Below, piece by piece: positions 49,767 through 62,471 of a stretch of DNA of 64,000 bases. The DNA is taken from NCBI GenBank assembly GCA_026724425.1, contig JAIUCV010000009.1, forward strand, positions 22,731,323-22,795,322. The letters run 5' to 3'. A program made the translations under genes and the position numbers. Position 1 is the stretch's first letter; the number at the start of each line of letters is the position of its first letter. The notes beneath the pieces are model-generated. The model was not told the origin of the DNA. It saw only the letters and a program-made list of their open reading frames with translations, and made no database searches. The stretch is from Erythrophleum ivorense. Taxonomy: Eukaryota; Streptophyta; Magnoliopsida; Fabales; Fabaceae.

Positions 49767-51198
49767 TGTTAGGATTTGTATGTACACATGTAGCGAAAAA
49801 AAAATTACGAAATAAGCAAAATCCCCACCATGGATCCATCATCTTTGCTTAAACCAAAGTAAGGTAGAAAAATATACCTCTAGTGCATAAAAAATTTATC
49901 TTTCCCTTAGAATAATTAGGTTTGGATCTTTAGGCACTGCTCTTCACTAACCAACACCTTCTACCAGTATCCATACAAATGGGATCACTAACACAAATGG
50001 TGTGCTAGCACCACGTTATGCAAATGTGCTTCTCCAAACTCATCCACTAGAATTACATGACTTCTCAAATGTGTAGCAGGATTCGTCTCTCTCTTTCTTT
50101 ATTGGGTGGTGTTATGGCTTCTTATTAAAAATTGACACATAGGAAACCTTAGCATCCACTTTTTATAAGAGAGCATTACAAAATTATAAAATTAATATAA
50201 ATTAATATATATTAATTTTGTCCACTTTTTTTTTTCAAGAGAGAATGTAATATCCTACTATAAATAGGATAATCTCCTATTCAAAATAGGAAACTTTCTA
50301 GAGAACAAATACATTGAATGTGGACACTATATTCATTTAATCTATATGCCTTCTAAATTCAATGAATTTGAACATTCTAGCTTATGTTGGCCCATTCTTA
50401 TGTGTGACCCTGTAGGCCTATATAATGTTGGTAGTAGGCCCAAAACTCTTATTAACCCACAAGTCATAAGTGGCCTCTAGCAAGATATTAGGACTACCTA
50501 AATTATATGAGGATTAATGATCTAATACAACCTATCCTATAGCCCATGTCAACTCTCTTTTGTCATATGATATCTAGGTCAAGCATAAGGCATAGAGATG
50601 TTATCCTTATATCGCTTAACGATGCTTTCTCGATCTCCAAGTAGACTATCAAAGCAAATGAAACTCCTTTCATTTGAGTACGGCTATGCATTTATCAGTC
50701 TTAATTATCGAAGGGCCCAAAGATATATCTTTCTTTGTGAGAGGAACAAATCCCATCTTGACCACTCATCTTCCTTTGAATGTATCCCATTGTATCTAAT
50801 CATAACCTTTATGATCACCTGATTAAAGGCAACTTTTGATTATGACAAAGTACAAAGTTCCTCATGTAGGAATCTATGGTGGTCTCAGGTCTAAGGGCTC
50901 GGTGACATGGCTATAGATGAGATATGTTTGTGACCACTATAGCACCTTAGTCCCTAACAAGTGCCTATGACTTTGATTTGTATCTGCATATATGATCATC
51001 AATCAAAATCATATTAGTCTTAATTCATTATTATTTCCAAAATGATAATCAACTAGGGATATTTAGGATAACTATAATTACTTAAAGATCTTATTATATG
51101 GCAAATATGCAAACAAAATAATAATGATAATAAAACTCTTTATTAAATCAAGACAATGTTCATAGTAAATTGATAGGCCTAGGGCACAATCTCTAATA
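49767..51198 (-). mobile_element. Copia-type solo LTR in the Gypsy-B gag leader, TSD GTTAT
   Basis: A 1,432-bp unit between perfect GTTAT duplications (49,762-49,766 and 51,199-51,203). On the minus strand it begins TATTAGAGATTGTGCCC (canonical TGTTAG with one change) and has the wording of plant copia LTRs: AATAAAGAGTTTTATTATC and GATCATAAAGGTTATGATT. There is no coding between the ends. The ORF at 50,598-50,822 is incidental. Confidence 0.85.
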
Positions 51199-51203
51199 GT
51201 TAT

Positions 51204-51414
51204 ATTATCCTCAATGCCGTAGGCATAACCAAAAGCTCCCTATTAAGCTACCACCCCAAGGGTAAGTCCAAGTACTACATCACCCATGTTAGGTACAAAC
51301 AGATAAAATGACATTGGCAATCCATATTCTTCTTATTCTTAGCATGCATGCATCATATTTGCCAAGTTTTTAAACTACAAGGTTCAAAAATCTAGCATAA
51401 TCTCCTTAACCATT
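51204..51414 (-). other. Gypsy-B untranslated leader
   Basis: Sequence between the PBS and the copia solo LTR; together with the part beyond 49,762 it forms the leader before gag. No further feature seen. Confidence 0.7.
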
Positions 51415-51426
51415 GCTCTGATACCA
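51415..51426 (-). other. Gypsy-B primer-binding site (initiator tRNA-Met)
   Basis: On the minus strand TGGTATCAGAGC follows the 5' LTR after two bases. It is complementary to the 3' end of plant initiator tRNA-Met, which primes first-strand synthesis. Confidence 0.95.
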
Positions 51427-51428
51427 AA

Positions 51429-54400
51429 TGTAACAACCCTAACCATTAATCATGCTAATTGGTCATAATTAAATTCTTAATCTCTTATCTTATGAGTTAA
51501 ACATTGTCACTAATTCGTTAGAAATGGAAATATGGAGAAATTTGAACCTTATTAATGACTCCAAGTTACCTATCATAAGAACAAGAATGTTCATAACCGA
51601 GGGCATTTAAACTCTCATATTAGACATTCATCACTCTCCTAAATGATTTAAGGGAACATAAAACTCATTTGCCCTAGTTTGCAAGTCAATATACATCAAA
51701 CCTTAATCAAAGTTTTAAAGCTAAATTTGCAGTATAGAATCTCACGCCATAACTTGGAATGAACTCGTCATGGCAAAGTTAGTCTCTGGAACCTAAAAAC
51801 TAAATTATTAGACTTGTGCCACAACTTCGTAGGTTCACACCATGGTTAACTTGTTATTGGAAATACTTTTTCTAAGTTACACAACTCCTACCGCAGTGAG
51901 TATTCCTTGTGCCATGACGAGATAAGCTACTAGAACTTAAAATTTCAATTTTCCTCGAGTCTTGCCATGGTGAGCCTACATGGTGCTGCAACAATAGAAC
52001 TTTCTGGAACTTTCCCAAGCATCTTCGCTGATGCTTGTTGCAGTGAGATTGTCTCAGGTACCCCTAGACCTAATTTTCCTACCTCACGCTATGACTCAAA
52101 CCCTCGTCACCTCGGTGCTTCCAACCTCTATTACCTAAAACTTCATTTTTGGTTGCAACTCAACTCTCTCTTGATCCTATTCTCTTAATTACACACTTTC
52201 TATCCATTTACCACTAACCCTAAGTGAATTTTGTAATATTTGATTCTTTAAAAATGAGAGAAAATGTGAGAAACGTAACGTATAGTTTCTCCGTAAACAA
52301 ATAAAATTCACCGGATACAAAAGCAAGTCCCTTGAAATGGCTTAGTTAAGGTCCCAAAAAATTTTGGAAGCATTCTAGACTCCTAAAAATAAGAATCCCG
52401 GCTCAGATGGAAAGAAAAACGGAGCTAGAATGAAGAAATGAAATGTAACAAAAGGTTGACGAAACGTAAGGGCATTTGTCATTTTGAGCAAATTTTGGAA
52501 TCTCATAGGAGGGTTTTTAAAATGAAATTTTTGAGTTCCCCAAGGTTCTTAGAGGCCCTAAAAACCATGGGAAGCCCCGGGATAGCTAAAGCCTCCAGTG
52601 GATGTTTTCCAACGTCGGTTGACCTGAACTTTAACCAATTTATTCAGGAAAGTTTTAAATCTAATTTGGATGAAACCAAAGGCATTTTATGAATTAGAGG
52701 ACCTAAATTTTATGATGAAAAAGGCAGTTCTTAAAAAGGAGTTAAAATGAGCCTAAACGAAGTAAATAGGAGCGTAAGGGCAAAATGGTCATTTTTTAAA
52801 ATTATAAAAGAGGCTTCTTAAGTAAAATTACACCTCATCACCTTCCCTAAGCTTCCATTTGCATAAAAATGGGTAGCCATAGTGTGACATAAAGAGGGGA
52901 GAGAGAGAAGAAGTTTAAGCTTCTATTTTGGTAAGTAAACGACCCCGTTTCATCCCACGCCAGTTAGGAAAGTTGTTCCTCTCTCTAAAAGCTTTCTAAT
53001 TGTGGTTTTCTTTTCTTGAAAACTTAAAGATTCAGGTCTAACCTAAGGCAAAAAGGAACTCTTTTCAAGAAATCAATCAGTGGAAAATAATCTAAGCGAA
53101 GAGAGCTCTATTTTAAGGTAAGACTTCACTTGGAACACTTGCAAAATCTTGTGTTTCAAAGCCATTTAAGCTTTGTTCTAGAGAGAGAAAGTGAGGAGGA
53201 GAGTTTTTATTTATGTGTTCTTGATGGAACCAAAGGTTATGGAGTGTGAAGATTAAGAATATACAACTAGTATTAAAAAGGGAACTTTAGAACACAAGTT
53301 ATGGAATTTAGGGTTTTGATTACATCATGAACTCTACCATGAACCCTAGCCATATTTTATGATGTTTAAGTGTTCATATGAGTTCCTAAGACACCAAGAG
53401 AGCTTCCTACATGATTCTCCCATCAAAGGAAGCAAAGAAACTCCAAGGATGCCAAGAAGAGTATATGCTTTGACCTATAGTAGAAATGGCACCTAGAGGT
53501 AGTTTTAATTTGTTCTAAGCTTATTTTTGAGTCATGTATGATGGGAGAGTATGAGAGGAAGCCTTAGAAAAATTTTAGAAATCATAGAAAGTAAGATGGC
53601 CTTGTATGTTCCATATTATGGCTTAAAGAAGTAACACCTAGCTAGGCTCCTTGATTTAATTGTGTGATGACTCTAAGGGGTTTAAATGGAGTCAAGAATC
53701 ATAAATCAATAGATAGAATGGAGACAAGATAATGTTTTCTTAAGGTTGCTTCATTAAGTGCATTATGGAACCATAAAAGAGCCTTATGAGTCACCTAGCT
53801 TTTCTAGTGAATGTGTGGCCTTAGAATGTGATTCAAGAGTATAATTAGCTTCCATATGATGTGTCTAGGCCAAGAGAAATGATCTTCACCTTTTTAGGTG
53901 TGTGAGGTCAAGGGAGAAGACTCAAGGCTCAAGGGAAAAGTGTGTGAATGTAAGCAAGGTAGCTCTCTCCACCTTCTCTCATGCATGAATGTGTGTTTAC
54001 GTTGTCTTTGAATGTGTGTATATACGCTTTGAGCTATGAAAAGTATTTTAGCATAAGCTTTTATTCCATGGTATCATGATGATGTTTTATACATGCAAAT
54101 GATGTTTTATATGCTTGCTTTAGTTTGCTTGAGTGTGGAGAAGCCAATAACCCTCTAGCCATGGTGAGAATGAGCTAAGAACCCTTAAACTCGGTTGAAA
54201 CAAAGTAAAGAGTCTCCTAAGAGTGAGATTGACTCCTAAGAGTAAGGTTGAGTCAAAACCTCTTAGAGAAAATGGGTGAGGCAAGTCCAAAATTCATAAG
54301 TGAATGGGTGAGGCTAGTCCACTCACTTGGCAAGCCTATGTATGTTATGTATGACTTGTTCAAATGCTAAGAATGTTTCTTGAATGTTCACACATTGCAA

Positions 54401-57400
54401 TATGCCCATGCATATATTTTCAAGACTTGTACTACACACTTTATGTGTGATTGAAAGAGAGATGAGCTATTGGGATTCTTTGAATCTTATTCTCTCCTCT
54501 CCAATGTCTTAACATGCTAGATAGAGCAATTGAGCAAGGTAATGGAAGCCACCAAGCCTAAAAGAAGGAGATTGACATCAAAGTGTATGAAAATGTCTAG
54601 TTTCATCTCTCTTGTAGCCATACACATGGCATATGATGTAATCTCATGATGAAATTGTTATGTAACATTATGAGCATATGTAATTACCCAAATGTATAAT
54701 GTATGAATGAGATTTGATGCCAAATCTATGATATAGCATGGTTTGGGTATGGAATGGCAAAACTAGACATATGCATTCTTGTGTATATCATTGAGTGGAT
54801 GAGTGAGTTTGAGAAATCTGGGCTTGTGCACCATTGAGACAAGTTTAAAATGTCATTTTGGTGCATTCCCACATGCTCAAGTGGTCATGGTTGCCTTGGA
54901 GCTCAATTTGGACCATTTGTAAAGCTTAAAAATGACCATTTCATAATCTAACATCAAGATCTAACCAAATGGACGAATTTGCTCATGAAATTTGGTACAC
55001 ATGTAGATCTTATCCAAATATTTTTGAAAATCCAGAGATCAGATTATTTGGAGCTCTGTAGAATTAATTATGAATTTCCAAAGTTTCCATTTTTCTGCTA
55101 AATTGATACAGGTACTATTTATATGGTTAGATATTTGGGCTGTATCATTCATGTGACAAATGATGTCCAATGCTCATGAACTTTTACAAGTATAAACTAG
55201 ACATGATAAGCTTTCCATGGCCACTAAGATCACCCCAATTGGACCTCTGAGCAGGGAGATATGAATTTTTAAAGTTAGAGATCAGTACCAAGAATGATAG
55301 CTAACCTCTGGTACTATTCTATTAGTTTTTGGTGCCTATCAGCCTTTGTTGTAGTCTAGATTTATTTTTACCACACATTAGAGATCTATAGATTTCTATA
55401 ATGGTATAGTGTGCCTAATTTTGATTTTTTTAGAATTATTTATGATTTTTCAAAGTTTAGGCACATAATCTGGCAAACTGATCCAAGGTTGCACTAGTGT
55501 ATTTTGTGTATTTACTCCCTTTGCTCAAGGTATGGACCATTTCTTGAGCTTGTTATGAGTGGCATTTAGGCATTTAAATGTGATAATGAGAAGGATGAGT
55601 CCATATGACCCACGAGAGTCTAAGAGTGGAGAAAGGCATTTTGATTTATGATTCCCTATGCCATTATGTTGCTTGCCACAAAATTTATATGAGGTGAGGC
55701 ATGGGATTTACATGAGTTAAGCGTTAAAGTTATAGTGTTACAAATTATGGGACTTCCATACCTAACATACATGGTTTTATGGATGTCCTAACTCCCAGAT
55801 ACCACAATTTAATGATCCTCATTATTTAAAGGCTTAGGGGGAATCATGACAATTGATTACTACTATAATTAGCACATTGTGACAGCATTAGGTACTCAAG
55901 CTATTAGCAACATCATTTTAATACATATTCCCAACAGAACTCTATATAGCAATACTCAAATTGATCATTTATGGCAAGGAATAATTATATTCTCAAATGA
56001 TAAGTAGTAAATCTTGATCAACATAAAATCTATGTCAGAACATAAATAAATACTTACATTAGAGTTTAGTACTACATAATCTAACTTCCTATTAGATACA
56101 TCATTGATTACAAAAAATTAAAATACTTACACTTAGCAATATGAGTGTATGATGATACTATACAAAATAAATCACAAAATTAGCATCTATTCTAAATCAA
56201 ACGGTCCAAATGTAGAAATCTTACCCAAGGCTTGAAGTTATGGATGCTCATCCACTTGTTTTCCCTTTTCCTTAACTGAGAAACCTTCAGCTAAAATTGT
56301 TAGCCCATAAAATGGGGGTGAGACATGAATCTCAGTAACCAAAGGATAATTCCATATATATATATATACAATTTAATTAGCATAAATGCATATCAAACAT
56401 AGTAACTGAAAAGCATCATCATCATCAATAAATAAACTAGTTGAATTACCAGTGACTACTATCCCATACTAGCAATCACATACATTATGTTAATGGCTAA
56501 TAACATAAGGAAAGGCCTGTACACAGTGCCAACTCCCTATTAAGCATAACTTAGGTTCAGTGCATTCATGAGTTTGATCACAACTCAATATCTGATCAAA
56601 ACACAATGCACAGGTGGTAGCCGCACCATAGCTCCACTAGGGACTCATTTGAGGTCCAAACACAACAATCAAGTAACTAACCAATTATTTAGCAAGGTAA
56701 AGATACATTATGTAGCAATTATCAAATTAGCATATATGTAAGGAATTAAATCAAGCTCTAGTTACCTTACTTAATCGTGTGAAATTCTAAAGTCAAGATA
56801 AATTTCCACACTCTAGGGATCATAGATTAAATTAAAGCATATTCTTATATACTAATTTCAACATAAACTGAACATCATGGGATCTACTCATTATAAGCTA
56901 CTGAGGAATCACTTACCTAGTGACCAAGGGATTCTAAATTCGGATTTGAGTTTCCCCACACTAGAAACCTCAATGTTTTACTCCAATTTATGGGTATTTT
57001 CTCACAAAATCAAAGCTCATTATGCAAGTCAGCTATTGGGGCAAATATTCAACAAAGAATACATCAAAATGCAGGGAAGATACTTACCTAATAATCCCAC
57101 TAGCTCTAAGTTCAAAAAATCCACAAGAAATCACCCAAAAGAGCAAGTTTTAGACTTGGGAAGAAGACAAAAATCTTCTAAATGACAAACCAATTAGACC
57201 AAAACGTAGAGGAAGAAGAAAAGATGAAGTTTTATATTATTCACCTTGGCTAATTCCTCCTCAAGAAGTGAGAAATGGTAGAGATATACTGAAGAAACCC
57301 TAGCCCCTTTTAGATATCTGACATTCCCTCTTGAGCTCCTTAGGTTTTCTACAAAATGGGGTAGGTGTTATACAGGGTTTAGAGTTTTAGTGAGGTCTTA

Positions 57401-57741
57401 GGCTGACTCAAGGGTCCATGCTCTATTTGGGCCCATTTTTCTGAGTTTTGGACTTCTAAGAAATTAAATTGGGCCATTCCTATAAACTAAGAGTAGGATT
57501 CCATAATTGTTCCATAGCATACATAAATTGATCATAGGGCCCAAGGATCAAATACCCACTTTCATTAATTAATTTCTCTAATAATGTCCATAACAATAAT
57601 TAATCCAAAAATGGCTAAGTAGTATCATTTGTCTCAAAATGTTCAAAAATTCATTTCCCTAAAATTCTTATTTTCGTAAATCCCCCTCAATAATTCTATA
57701 GTTCCCAAATAATTACTATTAATAAATTTTGGAGTGTTACA
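51429..57741 (-). mobile_element. Gypsy-B 5' LTR (right), split by one LTR-A insertion
   Basis: TGTAACAACCC to GGAGTGTTACA on the plus strand; native length about 2.80 kb. It pairs with the left LTR and with the solo LTR at 8,076-10,988. The CpG-array region (about 51,740-52,160) is decayed. The inverted-repeat relic GTGAGACATGAATCTCAG is near 56,325. The ORFs at 51,967-52,188 and 56,877-57,185 are by-products. Confidence 0.92.
52232..55742 (+). mobile_element. LTR-A insertion in the right Gypsy-B LTR, TSD AATTT/AATTA
   Basis: A 3,511-bp unit, TGTAATATTTGA to AGTGTTACA. The flanks AATTT (52,227-52,231) and AATTA (55,743-55,747) differ at one base. The left LTR reads straight through (TAGGTAAATTCTAAGACTTC near 35,930), confirming the boundary. 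Subterminal GAGAAAC (52,268) and GTTTCTC (52,285) are intact; the array is at 54,140-54,330. Confidence 0.9.
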
Positions 57742-58074
57742 TCTTGCACCCAAATATGCACACACACACACACATTATATGTCAACATAGGTAAACCTAC
57801 ATATTATTGGCCATATTCTACCACAACGAGCCAGATACTCATATTCTCATACTTATACATAAGCCTTCATTCAAAAATATGATATTATACATTATGTTAA
57901 ACTCATTATAGTCTAACATGGAGTTTATGACTATTTTAGGTTCAACAAGAAGCAACCTAGTTTTTTCACTTTCCAAACCCCAAACTCCTACTTATTATAA
58001 GTATTATAGTTCTAAGGAAATTTATATGAATCACCATATGCTTGGTTAAAAGGGTTTAGGACTAACTTGCTTCT
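57742..58074. other. Flank with (CA)8 microsatellite
   Basis: Contains a (CA)8 run at 57,759-57,774. The remainder is AT-rich and unrecognised; it should be the target DNA of Gypsy-B and so continue from 31,599, but I could not confirm LTR-A wording here. Confidence 0.5.
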
Positions 58075-59894
58075 TGTAACACCATATTCCTCTAGCCTAA
58101 CTCATGCCATTCTAATCACATATCCTTGAATAATACAAGCTTTCCAAGAAAAATGACATTAAAATATTAGATTATTTTGGCATTACATCATGGATAAAAT
58201 TTTTATTTCGTGTCCTGTGGACCATATGGATTCATCCATCTTATTCTCATATTTAAATACATAAATCTCAAAACCATCTCAAGATGTGGCCAAAAACTTG
58301 AGCTCATGGAACATATACATAAAAATTGCATGTGCAATCTCGTGTTAGTGTGCTAGCTTTCTGTCATGAATTTTGGAAAATCTAATTCTAGAAAACTTAA
58401 AAGCAAGCACACTATACCATTCTAGAAAGCTATAGATGTCTAATTTATGCTAAAAATAAATACAAACTAAAATAGGGACGTTTGGCCACTAGAAATTGAT
58501 GGAATAGTAACGAAACTTGCCTGGTGCTACTAGTACTGTCACATAACTTTAAAAATTCATATCTCCCTGCTCAGACATCCAATTAGGGTGATCTCAATGG
58601 CCATAGAAATATTTTCATATCTAGTTTATGTCTATAAAATTTCATGAGTATTGGAAAACATTTAACCTTCGAATGACACAAGAGAAGAAACTGACCATAT
58701 GAACAGTAACCATACCAGAACAACTAAAATTTGGCAAATTTGAAAATTCATAATTAATTTCATAGAGCTCGAAATAATTTGTTCTTTAGCTTCCCAAAAA
58801 GCTTTGGATGAGATCTATATGCATGCTAAATTTCATGGGTAAATTCATTTATTTGGTTAGATCTTGATGTTAGGTTCCAAAAAATGTCAATTTTGTGTAT
58901 TTAATGGGTCTCAAATGATCCAAAATAACTTCTAAGACATCCATGACCACTTGAGCACGTGGGAAAGAACCAAAATAGTCTACTAAACATGTCTCAAAGG
59001 TGCATAAATCTAGATTTCACAAACTCACACTCTCACCCCAAGGTATACATAAGAATACATAAGTTTCATCTTGTCATTCAATGCCCAAAAATTGCTATAT
59101 CATACATATGGCATCAAATCTCATATACACATCAAGTATTCATGTAATTACATATGTTCATAAGCTCATACATCATATACAACATTGGATTACATTATAT
59201 TCCATTCAAATGGCTACAAAATGGACAATTTCACACACCTTATTTTCAAACTCCTTCCTTTATGCTTGGTGGCTTCCATTCCTTGGCTCACTTGGACTAC
59301 CTAGTCATGTTAGACAAATGGAGAGGAAGGAATGAGATTCTAGGAATCTCAATAACTCTTCTCCCTTTTAACCATACATAAAGAATGCAAATCCAAGTTT
59401 GAAAATGTATGCATAGACATCATGGCTTTCATAATCATTCATGGAACATTTTTAGCATTCAAGAAGTCATGTAAAACATATATAGGTTTGCTAAGAAGAT
59501 GGTTTAGCCTCACCCACTTCTCATGGAGAATTTTGGACTTGTCTCACTTATTCTCTTAAAGGGTTCTTCACTAAGCAATACTCTTTAATGGATCTTGGCT
59601 TTGTCTCACCCATTCTTAAGACCTTTTGGCTCATCCTCACCCTAGCTAAGGGACTTTTGGTTTCACCACACTTAAGAAAACCAAAACATATTCATAAAAC
59701 ATCATTTAAGTGTATAACATAATATCATGGTACCATGGCATATACATACATGCTAAAACATATTTCATGGCTCAAAACATACATTCACAGATTCAAAGAT
59801 AAGATAAACATCCACTCATGCATGAGAGAAAGGAGAGAGAGCTACTTTTGTTACAATAACACTTTTCTCCTTGAACTTGGTTCCTCTCCCTCAG
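58075..59894 (-). mobile_element. LTR-A, minus strand, cut by the next element
   Basis: Starts TGTAACACCATA after CTTCT and contains the 3' third in reverse, the inverted repeat TGAGATTC/GAATCTCA with a 3-nt loop (59,333-59,351) and the array (59,505-59,665). At 59,895-59,899 (CCACA) it is interrupted; the remaining half must lie beyond the window. ORFs at 58,959-59,381 are by-products. Confidence 0.85.
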
Positions 59895-60216
59895 CCACAT
59901 GTAATATCCGGTTCTTTGAAAATGAGAGAGAACGCGAGAAACGTAACATATGGTTTCTCCGTAAACGTACAAAATTTATCAGATATAAAAGGAAGTCCCC
60001 CAAATAGAGTGATTTGAGGTCCAATCAAGTAAGAATAATATTATAGACCTCAAATAATGATAAGTTAAGGTCAGAGGTGCCCTGAAATCGGAGCCAGAAT
60101 ATCTAGACAGATTTTAATGAAAATACAATGAAACGTAATGGCATTTTCATAAATTTGAGAAATTTTTAAAGAATTCATAGGAGGGATTTTTAAATGAGAA
60201 ATTTGAGATTTTTGGG

Positions 60217-60753
60217 GTTCTCAAAGGCCCTGAAATCTATGGGAACTCCCATAATAGTTTAAACCCCTCCGGTGAGTAATTTCGGCCATCGATTGACCAA
60301 AATTTTAATCGAACATTTTGAAATAGTTTTAAATCCAATTTTGATGAAACCAAAGCTATTTTATGAATTAGAGGATCCAAATTTTATGATGGAAAAGATG
60401 GTTCTCAAAAAGGAATTGAAATGAGCCCAAATGGATAAAACTAAGAAGAGGGACTAAATTATAAATTTTAAAAGTTGCTTAAATGAACCCTTAGGCTTGT
60501 AACAATGTTCCCACTTCTGTCCCACTCCCTATGAATGAATTTTCTAGTATAAATTAGAACCAAGGGCAGAGGAGAATGGGCGCACGAGATGGAGGGAAGA
60601 AAAAAGAGAGAAACCTAGCAAAAGGTGTAAGAATTTCATAGTTTTCATGCTTTCTCCTTCACCAATCTCCTTCTCCGCTTTCCCCTCTTTCTTTCTATGG
60701 TTTTGTTGAAGTTTTTGGGTCCGTATTGAGGGTAGAACAGAGGTGAAAATTTT
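60217..60753 (+). repeat. Direct duplication, first copy
   Basis: 537 bp, from GTTCTCAAAGGCCC to GGTGAAAATTTT, repeated in the same orientation and at the same length at 61,748-62,284. Differences seen are mostly C/T and G/A. Confidence 0.88.
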
Positions 60754-61753
60754 CATACAGGCCTTGAACTAAGCCTTGCTCTTGGGAGACTCTAAGCTTT
60801 GTCTCAACTATTCTTAAGGGTTCTTGGCTCATCCTCACCATGGCTAGAAGGTTTTTGGCTTCACCACACTTAAGCAAATCCAAGCAAGTCCACAAGACAT
60901 CATTTGAATGCATAAAATAACTTCATGGTACCTTGTCATATAAAATCATGCTAGAATACATTTTCATGGCTGAACGCATACATACACACATTCAAAGACA
61001 AGACAATATTCATCCATGCATGAGAGAAAGGAGAAGGAGCTACCTTTGTGATAATTGCAAACTTTTTCTCTTGAATTTGGTTATCTTCCTTGGCCCCACA
61101 CACACACAAGATGGTAGAGATTATTTCTCTTAGCCTAAACACATTATATTGAATTCAATTATACTTCTTGAATCAAATTTTAAAGCCATATATTCACTAG
61201 AAAAGCTAAGTAGTTCATATGGCTCTTTTATGGTTCCATAATGCACTTAATGAAGTAACCTCCATAATTGGAGTTCTTGGCTCTATTCTTTCCTTCCATC
61301 TAACATTCTTGACTCTATTTAAACCTCTTAGAGTCATCACATAATTAAAACAAGGAGTTTAACTATGTGTTGCTTCTTTAGGCCATAATATGGAACCTAT
61401 GATACCATCCCATTATCCATGGCTTCTAAAATTTTTTAAGGCTTCTTCTCATCCTCTTCCATCATATATGAATCAAAAATAAGTTTGGAACAAATTAAAA
61501 CTATCCCTAGGTGCTCCACCTAGCTTAGGCTGAGGCTAGGCTTCAAAGGACCACCAAATGGATTTGTTTGTTTTCTTGATGGCAGATGCATATGATGAGC
61601 CTTCTAGGGATCTCAAGGGCACATCCACACACTCATTTAAGCATAAGAATTATTGTATGAAATCATATTTTTGGTAGAACATTTGAAATCCTAACTTTGC
61701 TATCTTGAAATCTAATGGCTATTTGATTGTTTCCTTTGCATATTCTTGTTCTC
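60750..61753 (-). repeat. Inverted duplication, inserted copy
   Basis: 1,004 bp, the reverse complement of 62,472-63,475 and of equal length. About 8 differences were counted in one 175-bp stretch. The minus ORF 60,951-61,142 and the plus ORF 63,083-63,274 are its two versions. Confidence 0.88.
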
Positions 61754-62284
61754 AAAGGCCCTGAAATCCATGGGAACTCCCATAATAGTTTAAACCCCTC
61801 CAGTGAGCAATTTTGGCCATTGGTTGATCGAAATTTTAAATGAATAATTCAAAATGGTTTTAAATCCAATTTGGATGAAACCAAAGCTGTTTTATGAATT
61901 AGAGGATCCAAATTTTATGATAGAAAAGATAGTTCTCAAAAAGGAGTTGAAATGAGCCCAAATGGACAAAACCAAGAAGAGGGACTAAATTATAAATTTT
62001 AAAAGTTGCTTAAATGAACCCCTCGGCTTGTAAAAATGTTCCCACTTCTGTCCCACTCCCTATGGATGAATTTTCTAGGCTAATATAGAATCAAGGGCAG
62101 AGGAGAATGGGCACACATGATGGAGGGAAGAAAAAAGAGAGAAACCTAATAAAAAGTGTAAGAACTTCATAGTTTTCGTGCTTTCTCCTTCACCAATCTC
62201 CTTCTCTGCTTTCCCCTCTTTCTTTTTATGGTTTTGTTGAAGTTTTTGGGTTTGTATTGAGGGCAAAACAGAGGTGAAAATTTT
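61748..62284 (+). repeat. Direct duplication, second copy
   Basis: Matches 60,217-60,753. It shares the six bases GTTCTC with the end of the inverted segment. Confidence 0.88.
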
Positions 62285-62471
62285 GAAATTCAAGGGAGAA
62301 GGCCAACCAAATGAAGAACAAGCCACGAAAAGCAAGAATCTAAGGTATTTTGCTACTTCCTAAGCTTAAGCCTTCTTGTTCTTCTTCTCACCATTTTGCC
62401 TCATGTAAGACTAGACCTAAGGAGTTGGAATTCTAGCCAAACCAAGGATGAATCTTAGGAAAATGAGGAAG

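Larger units (their letters stand above)
31600..57741 (-). mobile_element. Gypsy-B: full-length Tekay/Del-type chromovirus, minus strand, TSD TCTTA/TCTTG
   Basis: Both LTRs, a PBS, gag, protease, RT, RNase H, integrase with chromodomain-like tail, and a PPT are present in the right order on the minus strand. The flanks TCTTA (31,595-31,599) and TCTTG (57,742-57,746) form a 5-bp duplication with one change. Five later insertions (31,738-35,187; 37,677-41,552; 42,479-45,915; 49,767-51,198; 52,232-55,742) account for about 15.7 of its 26.1 kb, leaving about 10.4 kb: LTRs of about 2.87 and 2.80 kb and an internal region of about 4.7 kb. Stops and catalytic changes make it inactive. The LTRs differ at about 10 of the first 137 positions. 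Confidence 0.93.

Noticed and set aside
57759..57774. (CA)8 run, and similar runs near 2,710 and (TA)n near 5,573
   Set aside because: Ordinary microsatellites.
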